The translations under genes were made by a program, and so were the position numbers. DNA of 64,000 nt, taken from Candidatus Amarobacillus elongatus (GTDB lineage Bacteria; Chloroflexota; Dehalococcoidia; Tepidiformales; Tepidiformaceae). Position 1 is the first letter of the stretch. Each line of letters opens with the position of its first letter. Below are positions 42,122 to 51,212 of the stretch, piece after piece. The stretch lies in the NCBI GenBank assembly GCA_016703545.1, contig JADJBX010000006.1, positions 62,001 through 126,000 on the forward strand, written 5' to 3'. The notes under the pieces were generated by a model. The model was given only the letters and a program-made list of their open reading frames with translations, was not told the origin of the DNA and did no database searches.

Positions 42122-42211
42122 CTACGCCTGCGCGCGCTTCTCTTCCTTGCGCCCGCGCATCCACTTGATGAGCGGCCACGCCGCGAGCACGAACCCGATC
42201 AGTCGAAACAT
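42122..42211 (-). CDS. 29-residue single-pass membrane peptide
   Basis: A very short gene: MFRLIGFVLAAWPLIKW, then MRGRKEEKRAQA. One hydrophobic segment with a basic, cytoplasmic end. GAGG lies nine bases before the ATG. Size and plan match the many small membrane proteins of unknown function in GC-rich bacteria. It would be missed by length-filtered gene calling. Confidence 0.5.
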   Translation of the reverse strand: MFRLIGFVLAAWPLIKWMRGRKEEKRAQA

Positions 42212-42310
42212 CGCCAGAACCTCGAACGAACGTCCGGGGATCGCCCGGCATGTCCAGCGTCGCCGCCCCGCCATTGCACCGTCGGCTCGCGCTGCGTGAG
42301 CCGATTGCAC

Positions 42311-42330
42311 GCGCGCGAAAACGAGCGCGC
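42311..42330 (-). terminator. GC hairpin downstream of the beta-propeller lipoprotein gene
   Basis: GCGCGC / GCGCGC pair around GAAAACGA (TCGTTTTC on the minus strand), 21-40 bases past the leftward stop at 42351. A second dyad, GGCTC/GAGCC, lies further on at 42283-42303. Confidence 0.4.
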
Positions 42331-42350
42331 GGCCGCGGTGGGGCGGCGGG

Positions 42351-43425
42351 TTATGGCAGCCTGAACCGAAGCAGCCGCCCGTCGTCGAGGCCCACGAGGA
42401 GTTCGTTCCCCGCCACTTCGAACGCGTTCGGGATGCCGCCCAGCGTGTCGAATGTCGAGGCAAGGCGAAAGTCATCGGCGCAGCGACAGGCGACACCACG
42501 CTCCGCGATCCAGAGCTCCGCTCCGCCGGACGGCGGCCCGACCAGCACCGCCAGGCCGAGCTGCGTCGCTCCGGCGTCCCGGACCCATCCATCGAAGTGG
42601 ACGCGCGTCCCGGTGCGCCACCACAGAGGTGGGCCGGTAGGAGGGGTGAGTACCACCATGCCACTGGAGGACGTCGCGTAGATCAGGCTCGGACTCCCTT
42701 CTCAAGCACTGCGGCCTCACCCCGGAGGAACAGGGGGAAGAACGCGAAGAGTCCGCCCTCCGCCACCCCGAGCGATGCCTGCGCAACCAGCGCGTTCTCG
42801 GTCGGATTCGGGCCGATCGCGGCGTCGAACGTCCTGTCCCGCGTCCACGTGCGACCGTTGTCCTCCGAATGCCAGGCGCTTCCTGCGCCTTGGCGCCACC
42901 CGACGCCCAAGGGCATCAAAACCGCCGACGAGCCCGAAAGCGCCCCGGTGGCGATCCACGACGCCCCGCCGGTGAAACGCAGGTAGACGCGGCCGCTGCC
43001 CTTCACCGGTGAGGGCCCGGGAGCCGCGAGCCGGCCGTCGTCGAGCGGCCGCATGCTCGATAGGGCGCGCTCCTCGAACCCCGCACCCTCGTCCACCAGC
43101 TGGCCTGATTGCGTGGCGTAGTAGACCGAATGCAGGCCCGTGGGATTGGCGAACAGGTCGCCGTGGGCGATGTACACCCTGTCTCCGAGGAGGCGGAGGT
43201 CCCAAATCGGCCGTGGATTGACGTCCTGTCGTAATTGCCAGGCGTGCCGATCACGTCCGCGGCGAGATGGGCCGGGCCCGGCGTGGCCTGTGCGCCTTGT
43301 GATGGGGTGGGGATGGGAGTCGCTGGCGACGGTGTCGCGGCAGGGCTTGTCCCGCCGCACGCAGCGATGGCGGCCGCGGTCATGCACGCCACCATCACGG
43401 TGACGGCGCGCGCACAGGTACCCAT
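42351..43425 (-). CDS. Beta-propeller (BNR/sialidase-like) lipoprotein, two frame breaks
   Basis: About 358 residues after correcting two one-base losses. It starts with a lipoprotein signal whose lipobox AIAAC lies near residue 22, then a Pro/Thr linker. The mature part is made of propeller-like blades: PIWDLRLLGDRVYIAHGDLF, SAWHSEDNGRTWTRD with the Asp-box SxDxGxTW, and SLIYATSSSGMVVL. The breaks are near plus-strand 43225 and 42691; all three reading segments join smoothly, so I treat it as one gene. Function could be polysaccharide or surface binding; no catalytic residues are evident. Leaderless ATG. Confidence 0.65.
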
Positions 43426-43433
43426 CCCCGGGC

Positions 43434-43439
43434 ACTATA
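43434..43439 (-). promoter_or_regulatory. Leaderless -10 (TATAGT)
   Basis: On the minus strand TATAGT ends eight bases before the lipoprotein ATG at 43425. Confidence 0.45.
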
Positions 43440-43491
43440 CAGAGGGGGTCACCTGTGTGGGGGCGCGTCCCCAGAACCCCGGCCTCCCGCC

Positions 43492-44053
43492 TCAGTAGCC
43501 CAGCGTTTGCTGGCGCTCCAGCGTGCAGGCGAGCACGGCCTCGCGCAGGGCCGCGTCTTCCGAGCTTCGCCACTGGTAGATGAGCTCCGGCGTGATCACC
43601 GTGGGCGCCTGCGCCAGTGCGCCGGCGCGAACGAGGCACGCGCCGATGAAGTCGAACGCCGCCTGCGCCTCATCGCGCGTTGGGGCGACCTGGGCCCGCC
43701 ACGCCTCCGCTACGCCGTCGAGGTGTTCGGCCCGGCACCGCGCCAGCGCGGCCTCGGCTGCCGTCGCGCTCTCCATGGAACCGGCGGCGAACCCGAGCTG
43801 CGGCGGCCGCATCCCCGCCGATGGCTGCACTTCCGCCGCCACGCCGGCGCTCTCCAGGCATTCGGCCGCGCGAGCCACCTCGGCTTCGTACTCCCGCAGA
43901 GTCACCGCCTCCCGCGCGGTCACGGTCCCGGCCGGATCCGGTGCGACGGGCTCGTTTGAATCGCGAGCGAACGTCTGACGAAGTGGCAGCATCACCGCCC
44001 CGGCGACGAGCACGACGGCGGCGGCAAGGGAACAGCGAGCGGGTTCGAACCAT
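43492..44053 (-). CDS. Exported/anchored helical protein, probable frame break near start
   Basis: About 187 residues. Clear coding runs from GTG 44013 to 43492, with a hydrophobic start (LVAGAVMLPL) and a helical Ala/Glu-rich body containing three Cys (AECLES, ARCRAE, GACLVR). The full signal appears only if one extra C near 44028-44030 is removed: then an ATG at 44053 with GAGG eight bases upstream gives MVRTRSLFLAAAVVLVAGAV. Without that correction the gene would begin inside its signal. Function unknown. Confidence 0.55.
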
Positions 44054-44137
44054 GGCAGTGTCCTCGGTGACGCGATATTGCTGTTGGACGGTCAAAGAAT
44101 CGCCCCCGGCACCGCCCAGGGGAATGGAGAAAACTCC

Positions 44138-44395
44138 TCAGTCCTCGTGGAATTCCGCGAGGGCCTGGCAGGCGATCACGAGGCGCGTGCGGTTCTCGAC
44201 GCCGAGTGCAGCCATGATCTCCGAGACGTACGTTTCCACCGTGTGGACGCTGAGGTTGCTCGCGCCGGCGCACTCGCGGTTCGAAAGACCCTGCGCGAGA
44301 AGGGGCACCAACCGCAGGTGCCGCCGCTGAAGGAGTGCCACTGGTTGCGATGGGGTGGAGTGGCCCCCCGATGGGGACGGCCGCCACGTGTCCAA
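44138..44395 (-). pseudogene. LuxR-type HTH remnant or mini-regulator
   Basis: About 67 clearly conserved residues form a LuxR/GerE helix-turn-helix: VPLLAQGLSNRECAGASNLS and VHTVETYVSEIMAALGVEN. No receiver or ligand domain precedes it; the region upstream codes for nothing recognisable and the only long-frame start is TTG at 44395. It may be the end of a decayed NarL-type regulator, or a free-standing HTH beginning at an internal GTG. Its stop is near the start of the preceding exported gene. Confidence 0.5.
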
Positions 44396-44478
44396 TTCAC
44401 GTTCCTCGCCTCGTTCGAGAATGCGTGGGCGACAGCAGCCAATCTATTCCCGGCTACGCGGCATGTCCATGCCAAAAG

Positions 44479-44516
44479 GAAAGGGCCCGGCCGGCTGTTG
44501 CCGGTCGGGCCCTTTC
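44479..44516 (-). terminator. Hairpin terminator of the zinc-ribbon Gly-rich gene
   Basis: GAAAGGGCCCGGCCGGC and GCCGGTCGGGCCCTTTC pair over 17 bp (one mismatch) around TGTT, about 80 bases past the leftward stop at 44597. On the minus strand the bases after the stem are CTTTTGG. Confidence 0.7.
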
Positions 44517-44596
44517 GGATGTTGCGCCTGGTAAGCCGGAGCCCTGGGGGCTCCCGGCCGCTCGTAGCTAGAAGCTAGCCACCAGCAGCCTCCCAA

Positions 44597-45064
44597 CTAC
44601 CAGCGGCGATCGCGGCCACCGCCGCCACCACCACCGTAGCCGCCGCGGTCGCCGCCACGGCTTCCGCCGCCGCCGCCGTAACCGCCGCCGCCACCGCTGC
44701 GGCCGCCACCACCGTAGCCGCCGCCGCCACCGCCGTACCCACCACCGCCGCCGCCGCCGGTGCGGGGCTGCGACTGGAAGCAGTCGCTGCAGTAGACGGG
44801 CCGATCACCGCGAGGCTGGAAGGGAACCTTGGCGTTCTTGCCGCAGGAGCCGCAGACCGCGTCGAACATCTCGCGCGAGCCGCCGCCGAAGCCGCCGCCC
44901 CCGCGGCTGCCGCCGCCTTCGCTACCGCGCCGGGCCTGCCGGCACGTCGGGCACCGGCGGGGTTCGCTCGTGAACCCCTTCGAAGCATGGAATTCCTGCT
45001 CGCCGGCCGTGAATGTGAATGCCGCGCCGCAATCGGCGCACGTGAGAACTTTGTCGCTGAACAG
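44597..45064 (-). CDS. Zinc-ribbon, Gly-rich protein (CxxC-x17-CxxC type) with CTG start
   Basis: A 155-residue protein with two zinc ribbons, LTCADCGAAFTFTAGEQ...RRCPTC and VCGSCGKNAKVPF...VYCSDC, the second being the CxxC-x17-CxxC domain, then a Gly/Tyr/Arg tail of GGGGYGGGG repeats ending GRDRRW. The plan suggests RNA or single-stranded DNA binding. The first ribbon lies upstream of the only ATG in frame (44869). The reading frame reaches a perfect AGGAGGT at 45073-45079, and the codon eight bases after it is CTG (45064-45062), giving LFSDKVLTC. A CTG start, or one base error of an ATG, is the best explanation. Confidence 0.75.
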   Translation of the reverse strand: MFSDKVLTCADCGAAFTFTAGEQEFHASKGFTSEPRRCPTCRQARRGSEGGGSRGGGGFGGGSREMFDAVCGSCGKNAKVPFQPRGDRPVYCSDCFQSQPRTGGGGGGGYGGGGGGYGGGGRSGGGGGYGGGGGSRGGDRGGYGGGGGGGRDRRW

Positions 45065-45079
45065 TGTCGACGACCTCCT
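45065..45079 (-). promoter_or_regulatory. Ribosome binding site that selects a CTG start
   Basis: AGGAGGT (minus strand 45079-45073) is a full anti-Shine-Dalgarno match, eight bases from the CTG at 45064. No ATG, GTG or TTG lies at a suitable distance in this frame. Confidence 0.6.
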
Positions 45080-45254
45080 ATGAATTGGTTCCTACGGTCA
45101 TCGAACGCCAGTGACGATAGCCCCCTTTGGACGGGGCCGATGGATCGCGGGGTACCTGCGATCGACCCTACCACGTTCCGGCGCGCGCGTCGCGGTCCGT
45201 AAGCAGCGATTTTTCCTTCGTACCCACGTCGAGGCCCCTCGCCAATCGCCGCCT

Positions 45255-46310
45255 TCAGCCGCTCACCGCTGGCGTCTCGCGCTCCGCCAGCCGCTCGCGC
45301 ACCGCCGGCGCCACCTTCGTCCCCAGCAGCTCGATCGCGCGCATCACCTTCGCGTGCGGCATCCACCCCAGGTCCATTTGCGCGAGGAAGCGGTCGTGCC
45401 CGAAGTGCAGATGCTCGAACAGGATCTTCTCCGTGACGACCTCCGGGCTGCCCACGAGCAACGCGCCACGCGGGGATCGCTGCGCATCGAAGTCCGCGCG
45501 CGTCGTCGGCTGCCAGCCCCGCTCCCGCCCGATCTGCGTGAACACGGCCGCGTACGACGGGAACCACTCCTCCGCCGCCTGCTCCGTCGTGTCCGCGACG
45601 TACCCCAGTGAGTTGATGCTCACACGCGGCGGCGCCGCGTGCCCGGCGCGCGCGTACTCCCGCCGGTAGTACTCCGTCACCGCCGCGAAGCGCTCCGGCA
45701 TCCCGCCGATGATGGCCAGCGCGAGCGGCAGCCCCAGCCGCGCCGCGCGCACCGCCGACGAGTGGTTGCCGCCGATTGCCAGCCACACCGGCAGCGGGTC
45801 CTGCACCGGCCGCGGGTACACGCCGCGGTCATCGATGGCGGCACGGTGCCGCCCCTGCCACGTCACCCGTTCGTGGTCGCGGACCTGGAGCAGCAGCCCC
45901 AGCTTCTCCGCGAACAGCGTGTCGTAGTCGTCGAGGTCGTACCCGAACAGCGGGAACGATTCGAGGAACGACCCGCGGCCCGCCATGATCTCCGCCCGTC
46001 CGTTCGAGAGCGCATCGATGGTGGCGAAATCCTGGAAGACGCGGACCGGGTCGTCGGAGCTGAGCACGGTGACGGCGCTCGTCAGCCGGATGCGCTTCGT
46101 GCGCGCCGCCGCCGCCGCAAGCACGATCGCCGGCGACGACACAGCGAAGTCCGGCCGGTGGTGTTCGCCCACGCCGAAGACATCGAGCCCCACGGCGTCG
46201 GCCAGCTCGATCTCCTCGACCAGGTCGCGAATGCGCTGGTCCTGCGGGAGCCGCCGGCCCGTCTCCGGGTTCACGGCCGTATCAGCGAATGAGTAGACCC
46301 CGATCTCCAT
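45255..46310 (-). CDS. LLM class flavin-dependent oxidoreductase
   Basis: A 351-residue luciferase-like monooxygenase: DVFGVGEHHRPDFAVSSP near residue 46, SAVTVLSSDDPVRVFQDFAT, the sugar-phosphate-loop type stretch AEIMAGRGSF and the C-terminal FGHDRFLAQMDLGWMPH. These enzymes use FMN (or F420) to oxidise small organic molecules. The substrate is unknown. GGGAGG lies seven bases before the ATG. It is downstream of, and on the same strand as, nothing it obviously belongs to. Confidence 0.88.
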   Translation of the reverse strand: MEIGVYSFADTAVNPETGRRLPQDQRIRDLVEEIELADAVGLDVFGVGEHHRPDFAVSSPAIVLAAAAARTKRIRLTSAVTVLSSDDPVRVFQDFATIDALSNGRAEIMAGRGSFLESFPLFGYDLDDYDTLFAEKLGLLLQVRDHERVTWQGRHRAAIDDRGVYPRPVQDPLPVWLAIGGNHSSAVRAARLGLPLALAIIGGMPERFAAVTEYYRREYARAGHAAPPRVSINSLGYVADTTEQAAEEWFPSYAAVFTQIGRERGWQPTTRADFDAQRSPRGALLVGSPEVVTEKILFEHLHFGHDRFLAQMDLGWMPHAKVMRAIELLGTKVAPAVRERLAERETPAVSG

Positions 46311-46404
46311 CGGTCCCTCCCGGGGCGGTGCTGAGCAGCCGCGCGGGCGGGCTCGCTTATCAAATGTAAGTGACCGCCGCGAACAACGCCATCCGCCGGA
46401 CGGC

Positions 46405-46956
46405 CTACTTCAGTTGCAGCGGCACCCCGGAAATGAGCACGAATGCGCGCTCCGCGGCCGCCGCGAACGCCTGGTTCGTCAGCCCCAGCGCATCGCGGTA
46501 GTACCGCGAGAGCGCCCCCGCCGGCACAATCCCCGACCCGACCTCGTTCGTCACCACTACCGCCGGGCCGGGGCGCGCGGCGAGTTCGGCCACGGCCTCG
46601 GCCGTCCGCCCAAGGCAGCCATCGACGGCGGTCTCGAAGTCCGCGGCACGTGCCGCATCGGGGTCGGGCACGGTTTCGAAGAGCACGTTCGCGACCCACA
46701 GCCCCAGGCAATCGACCAGCAGCAGGTCTCGCGGCGGCGCGGCCGCGATGGCCCCGGCCAGCCGCAGCGGCTCCTCCACGGTGGTCCAGCCCTCGGGGCG
46801 GCGCGCGCGATGCCGTTCGACGCGCGCGGCGAGCTCGTCGTCGCCCGCCCGCATCGTCGCGAGATAGGTCACGGGGAGGCCGGATTCGCGCGCCAGCCGT
46901 TCGGCGAAGGCGCTCTTGCCGCTGCGCGCCCCCCCGGTCACGAACGTCAACGTCAT
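46405..46956 (-). CDS. cobU: Adenosylcobinamide kinase / guanylyltransferase
   Basis: Bifunctional enzyme of nucleotide-loop assembly: phosphorylates adenosylcobinamide and attaches GMP. 183 residues with the P-loop GGARSGKSAFAER, the His of VERHRARRP that accepts GMP, LLLVDCLGLWVAN and TNEVGSGIVP. Last gene of the B12 operon, overlapping cobQ by four bases (ATGA). No clear terminator follows before 46311. Confidence 0.93.
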   Translation of the reverse strand: MTLTFVTGGARSGKSAFAERLARESGLPVTYLATMRAGDDELAARVERHRARRPEGWTTVEEPLRLAGAIAAAPPRDLLLVDCLGLWVANVLFETVPDPDAARAADFETAVDGCLGRTAEAVAELAARPGPAVVVTNEVGSGIVPAGALSRYYRDALGLTNQAFAAAAERAFVLISGVPLQLK

Positions 46957-48449
46957 CGCTGCGCCTCGATCAGGCGGCGGATCAGTGGCAGGTCCAGCGA
47001 CGACCGGAGCACGTCAGCGAGACGGTCGAGGCTGGCTTCGTGGTCGAGCCGGGCCGAGGGCGCGTACCGCTTGCCGCGCAGGCTCGCCACCGTCGCGAGG
47101 AGCGCCTGGCGGAACGGCTGGTTCGCGAAGAGCCCGTGCAGGTAGCACCCGGCCACGAGGCCGTTCGCGTTCGCCGCCCCGAGCGCGCGCCCGTCGTCCG
47201 CGGCGAAAGCGGTCCCCGCCGCGCGCGAGACCCCGGCGTGGATTTCGTACCCGCGCACGGCGAGGCCCGCGGCGCCCGCCAACAGGCCCACCGCCGCCGT
47301 CACGCGGCCGGTGGTTTGTGTCGTGTGCTTCTCGCGGTGGAACTCGGTTTCGATATCGAGCAGCCCCAGCCCGCGGGCCTCGCGGTCGCTGCTTTCGACG
47401 CCGAGGGGGTCGCGAATGGCGCCGCCGAGCATCTGGAAGCCGCCGCAGATGCCGATGACGGGGAGCCGGGCGTTCGCCGCGCGCGTGATGGCGTCCGCGA
47501 GCCCCCGTTCGCGCAGCCATGCGAGGTCCGCGATGGTCGCCTTCGTCCCCGGGATGACGACGAGGTCGGTGTCCGCCAGCCCGGTCGCGTCGTCGACGTA
47601 CCGCACGCTGACGTCGTCCTCCGCCTCCAGCGGGTCGAAGTCGTCGAAGTTGGCGATGCGCGGCAGGCGCACGACGGCCACCACCACCCCCTCGGACGGC
47701 CCACGTTCGTCCGACCGGCGGTCGAGTGCGACGCTGTCCTCCTCGGGCAGATTCAGCCCCCGCACCCACGGAACCACCCCCGCGACGGGCACCCCCGTAA
47801 GCTCCTCGATCATCGTCAGGCCCGGTTCCAGCAGCGCCGGGTCGCCGCGCAGCTTATTGATGACGAGGCCGCGAACGAGCGCGCGCTCCTCCGGCTCCAG
47901 CAGGGCGCACGTCCCGTAGAGGTGCGCGAACACACCGCCCCGGTCGATATCGCCGACGAGCAGCACGGGGGCCTCGGCGTGCAGCGCGACGCGCATGTTG
48001 GCGATGTCGCGTGCCTTCAGGTTGATCTCCGCCGGGCTGCCCGCGCCCTCGATAATGACGAGGTCGTTCGCCGCCCGCAGCCGCTCCAGGGCGCCCGTCA
48101 CTTCGCCCCACAGCCGGTCCTTCATCGACTGGTAGGCCGCCGCCGGCACGGTGTCGATGGCGCGGCCCATGACCACCACCTGCGACCGGTGGTCCGCCTC
48201 GGGCTTGAGCAGGATGGGGTTCATGTCGACGTGCGGCGCCTGCCGCGCCGCGAACGCCTGCATCGCCTGCGCCCGCCCGATTTCGTGGCCCTCGGCCGTG
48301 ACCGCCGCATTGTTCGACATGTTTTGCGATTTGAACGGGGCCACGCGGTAGCCCTCGTCCGCGAACAGCCGGCAGAGCCCGGCGACGGTCAGGCTCTTGC
48401 CCGCCGAAGACGCCGTTCCCTGCACCATGAGCGCCGCACCCCTCGCCAT
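46953..48449 (-). CDS. cobQ: Cobyric acid synthase
   Basis: Glutamine-dependent amidation of adenosylcobyrinic a,c-diamide to cobyric acid. 498 residues: ATP-binding domain with VQGTASSAGKSLTVAGL and FKSQNMSNN at the start, DIDRGGVFAHLYGT in the middle, then a class I glutamine amidotransferase domain with the catalytic Cys in GICGGFQMLGG and the His in CYLHGLF. The ATG at 48449 overlaps the cobD stop by one base. Its presence without upstream ring-synthesis genes suggests use in salvage of incomplete corrinoids. Confidence 0.95.
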   Translation of the reverse strand: MARGAALMVQGTASSAGKSLTVAGLCRLFADEGYRVAPFKSQNMSNNAAVTAEGHEIGRAQAMQAFAARQAPHVDMNPILLKPEADHRSQVVVMGRAIDTVPAAAYQSMKDRLWGEVTGALERLRAANDLVIIEGAGSPAEINLKARDIANMRVALHAEAPVLLVGDIDRGGVFAHLYGTCALLEPEERALVRGLVINKLRGDPALLEPGLTMIEELTGVPVAGVVPWVRGLNLPEEDSVALDRRSDERGPSEGVVVAVVRLPRIANFDDFDPLEAEDDVSVRYVDDATGLADTDLVVIPGTKATIADLAWLRERGLADAITRAANARLPVIGICGGFQMLGGAIRDPLGVESSDREARGLGLLDIETEFHREKHTTQTTGRVTAAVGLLAGAAGLAVRGYEIHAGVSRAAGTAFAADDGRALGAANANGLVAGCYLHGLFANQPFRQALLATVASLRGKRYAPSARLDHEASLDRLADVLRSSLDLPLIRRLIEAQR

Positions 48450-49516
48450 CACGACCCCTCCCGTACGCGGTCGATCGCCGCCAGCAGCGGCTCGACCTGT
48501 TCCACTCGCGGCACGGCGATGCGCACGTACCCGGGCAGCCCGAACGACGCGCAATCGCGCACGACGAACCCGGATGGCAGCAGCGCCGCCCGGAAGGCGC
48601 CACCATCGCCACCGGGTGCGGGCACCAGCACGAAGTTCGCGCGCGACGGCGGCACGGCGAACCCGCGCGCGCGCAATCCCGCCTCCAACCCGTCGCGCGC
48701 CACGGCCACGGCCGCGATGCTCTCGCGGGCGAAGCCCCCTTCCCGCAGGGCCTGCAGCGAAGCGGCGATCGCCGGCGCCGACACGGGCCACGGTGGCTGC
48801 CGCCGCTCCATCTCCGCGATCGCCGCGGCGGGTCCGAGGGCGGTGCCCACCCGCAGGCCGGGGATCGCGTGCAGCTTGGTCAGCGTGCGCAGCACTACCC
48901 GTCCCGGTGCGGGCCCCGTGCTCACCCCGTCGCCCGCGAAGTCCACGTACGCCTCGTCCACCACCAGCCACCCGCCGGCCGCCAGTGCGGCCTCCGTCAG
49001 CATCTCGATCGCGCTCGCGGGCAGCCCCTGCCCCGTGGGGTTGTTCGGGTTGCAGACCACCGTCACCCGCGGGCGTTCGGCCGCGATGCGCGCCACGATC
49101 TCGTCGACCGGGACCGCGAACGCCGGTGCCGCCGCGCGAACCTCCAGGCTGCGCGCGCCCGCCGCTTTCGCCGCCGGCGCGTATTCGCCGAAGGTGGGCC
49201 CGGCGATGAGCACGGCCCCCGGCCCCTCCTCGCCCGCCGCCAGCGCCGCCATCGCGAGGAAGATCAGCTCGCTCGAACCGTTCCCCGCGAGCACGCACTC
49301 CAGCCGCACCCCGAGGCGCTCCGCGTACGCCTCCCGCAGCGGCAACGCGCGCGGATCCGGGTAGCGATCGACTTCGGCGGCGCGCGCCGCGGCGATCACC
49401 GCCGCGTGTGGGCCATACGGGTTGAGGCTCGCGCTCAGGTCGATGGGGGTGACGCCCGCCGCCGCCATCTGCGCGCGCTCGCCGTCGCGCAGCCCCCCGT
49501 GCACGACGCCGGTCAC
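48449..49516 (-). CDS. cobD: Threonine-phosphate decarboxylase-like aminotransferase
   Basis: PLP enzyme, 355 residues, of the HisC fold. It makes (R)-1-amino-2-propanol phosphate for the corrinoid linker. Landmarks: DLSASLNPYGP, LAGNGSSELIF, CNPNNPTGQ, VVDEAYVDFAG and the Schiff-base Lys in RTLTKLHAIPGLRVG. HisC itself is nearly identical in motifs; the place between cbiB and cobQ in the B12 operon decides the call. Overlaps cbiB by four bases. Confidence 0.88.
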   Translation of the reverse strand: MTGVVHGGLRDGERAQMAAAGVTPIDLSASLNPYGPHAAVIAAARAAEVDRYPDPRALPLREAYAERLGVRLECVLAGNGSSELIFLAMAALAAGEEGPGAVLIAGPTFGEYAPAAKAAGARSLEVRAAAPAFAVPVDEIVARIAAERPRVTVVCNPNNPTGQGLPASAIEMLTEAALAAGGWLVVDEAYVDFAGDGVSTGPAPGRVVLRTLTKLHAIPGLRVGTALGPAAAIAEMERRQPPWPVSAPAIAASLQALREGGFARESIAAVAVARDGLEAGLRARGFAVPPSRANFVLVPAPGGDGGAFRAALLPSGFVVRDCASFGLPGYVRIAVPRVEQVEPLLAAIDRVREGS

Positions 49517-50442
49517 GGGGACCGCCGCCCGGGCACGGCCGCCACGACCGCGAGCGCGAACGCTATCACCGCCAGCCCGCGCGCGAGCAGCGTGACAGCC
49601 GCGCGGATGTCGCCCGTCTCCGGCGGGCAGCCCTCCTCATTGAGGATGTGCACGCCCGGCTTTTCGAGGCGCAGCCCCAGGCCGGCCGCCGCCGCCGCCA
49701 TCGGCCAGCCGCTGTTGGGGCTGGGCGTGTTGCCGGCGTCCCGCCGCGCGCCCTCCCACGCGGCCGCGGGGTCGGCGGAGACGAACGCTACCACCGCCGC
49801 CGTCAACCGAGCGGGCACGAGGTTCAGCACGTCGTCGGTGCGCGCGCCGCGGGCGACCCGAAGATGCCGTGTTTGCGGTACCCCACCATCGCATCCAGGG
49901 TGTTCGAGGCGCGGTAGGCCCACGCCAGCGGCAACCCCCCGGCGAGGTACCACGCGAGCGGCGCGACCACGCTGTCGCTCGCGTTCTCCGCCGCCGATTC
50001 GATGGCCGCGGAGGCGATCGAGGCTTCGTCCAGGGTCGAGACGTCGCGGCTGACCAGCATGCCGACGGCCGCCCGTGCGCCGGGGAGGTCGCCCGCGCCG
50101 AGGGGCGCCGCCACCGCGAGCGCGTGCCGCGCCAAGCCCGCGCGCCGAGATCGCCTGCTTGAGCGCGAACGCCTCGGCGGCGAACGCGAGCGGCGCGGGC
50201 AGCCGGCCGAGCGCGCCCCTCACCGCGCGCCCGGCCAGGAGCGCGCCGCCGCCGCCCGCCATCGCGAGCGCCAGCCCGGACCCAAGGTCGCGCCGGAAGC
50301 CGCCCCGGGGCAGGCGCGGCATCAGCGCGTTCACGCCGCTGCCGAACCACGCCACGGGGTGCCAGCGGTTTGGCGCATCGCCCAACGCGAGGTCGATGGC
50401 GACCGCCGCCAGCGCGACCGCGGCCCGCCGCCGCACGTTCAT
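49513..50442 (-). CDS. cbiB: Adenosylcobinamide-phosphate synthase (two compensating frame breaks)
   Basis: Integral membrane amide synthase that joins cobyric acid to aminopropanol (phosphate). About 309 residues: LALGDAPNRWHPVAWFG at the start, AIESAAENASDSVVAPLAWY in the middle, DDVLNLVPARLTAAVVAF and GNTPSPNSGWPMAAAA later. Between plus-strand 50132 (one extra base) and 49851-49853 (one missing base) the frame shifts and then returns; the correct middle frame contains ARHALAVAAPLGAGDLPGAR and ASNTLDAMVGYRKHGIFG. Start ATG 50442, overlapping cobS by four bases. Confidence 0.88.
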   Translation of the reverse strand: MNVRRRAAVALAAVAIDLALGDAPNRWHPVAWFGSGVNALMPRLPRGGFRRDLGSGLALAMAGGGGALLAGRAVRGALGRLPAPLAFAAEAFALKQAISARGLGAARARGGGAPRRGRPPRRTGGRRHAGQPRRLDPGRSLDRLRGHRIGGGERERQRGRAARVVPRRGVAAGVGLPRLEHPGCDGGVPQTRHLRVARGARTDDVLNLVPARLTAAVVAFVSADPAAAWEGARRDAGNTPSPNSGWPMAAAAAGLGLRLEKPGVHILNEEGCPPETGDIRAAVTLLARGLAVIAFALAVVAAVPGRRSP

Positions 50443-51212
50443 CGCCACACCCACGCGCTGCCGTGCCCGTTCCCGAGGAACGCCGCGGCGGCGCACAGGG
50501 CGGCGGTCTCCGTGAGTTCGATCACCGCGCCGTAACCGTCGCCGGTGAGGCCCCCCATGCGCCCGCTGATCCACGCCCCCGCCGCCACTCCGAAGGCGCC
50601 CGCGATCGCGGCCGAGGCTACTCCCGCCCACCCCAGTGTCACCGCCGCCACCACCGTCGCCAGCGCGAGCCCCATGGCCACCGCGGGAACCGTGGCGCCC
50701 GCGCGCGTGGCCGCGCCCATGCCTTCGGGGCGCGCCGGCGGGAAGATGCGCATCGCGACGACCGCCACGGCGCGCGCCGCGACGGGGGCGAAGGCGGCGG
50801 CAGCCGCGCACTCAGCCTGCCCCATGCCCCCGAGGGCCGCGACCTTCACCAGCAGGACCACGCCAATCGCCGCCACCGCGAACGTCCCATGCGCGACATC
50901 GCGCGCGATCACGAGGCGCCGTTCGCGCGAGACGGGCGCGAGCGCGGCATCGGCGGTGTCGGCCAGGCCGTCAAGGTGCAGCGCGCCCGTCACCGCCACC
51001 CATCCCGCCACCACCAGCGCCGCCGCGAGCAGCGGCGGGAACAGCTCCCACGCCAGCAGGGCGAACCCGGCCAGCAGCGCGCCCACGAGCACGCCCACCT
51101 GCGCGTACCAGCGTACGGCCGCGGCCCCTGGCGCCGGCCGCGCGCTGCTCCCCGCCGGGAGCACCGTCAGCAGCCGGATCGCCTCACGCAGGGGCTCGAT
51201 CCCCGCGCTCAC
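50439..51212 (-). CDS. cobS: Adenosylcobinamide-GDP ribazoletransferase
   Basis: Membrane enzyme that joins the lower-ligand nucleoside to adenosylcobinamide-GDP, the last B12 step. 257 residues, about six membrane segments, with the family motif ALHLDGLADTADAAL and GGLTGDGYGAVIELTE near the end. GTG at 51212 overlaps the cobT stop by four bases. The usual N-terminal LLTVLP (IRLLTVLPAG) is present. Confidence 0.93.
   Translation of the reverse strand: MSAGIEPLREAIRLLTVLPAGSSARPAPGAAAVRWYAQVGVLVGALLAGFALLAWELFPPLLAAALVVAGWVAVTGALHLDGLADTADAALAPVSRERRLVIARDVAHGTFAVAAIGVVLLVKVAALGGMGQAECAAAAAFAPVAARAVAVVAMRIFPPARPEGMGAATRAGATVPAVAMGLALATVVAAVTLGWAGVASAAIAGAFGVAAGAWISGRMGGLTGDGYGAVIELTETAALCAAAAFLGNGHGSAWVWR

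Noticed and set aside
44600..44760. Repetitive GCCGCC tract as a DNA repeat element
   Set aside because: It is the coding sequence of the Gly-rich tail of the zinc-ribbon protein.
46443..49364. Plus-strand open frame of 973 codons
   Set aside because: Antisense to cobU, cobQ and cobD; composition is shadow-like.
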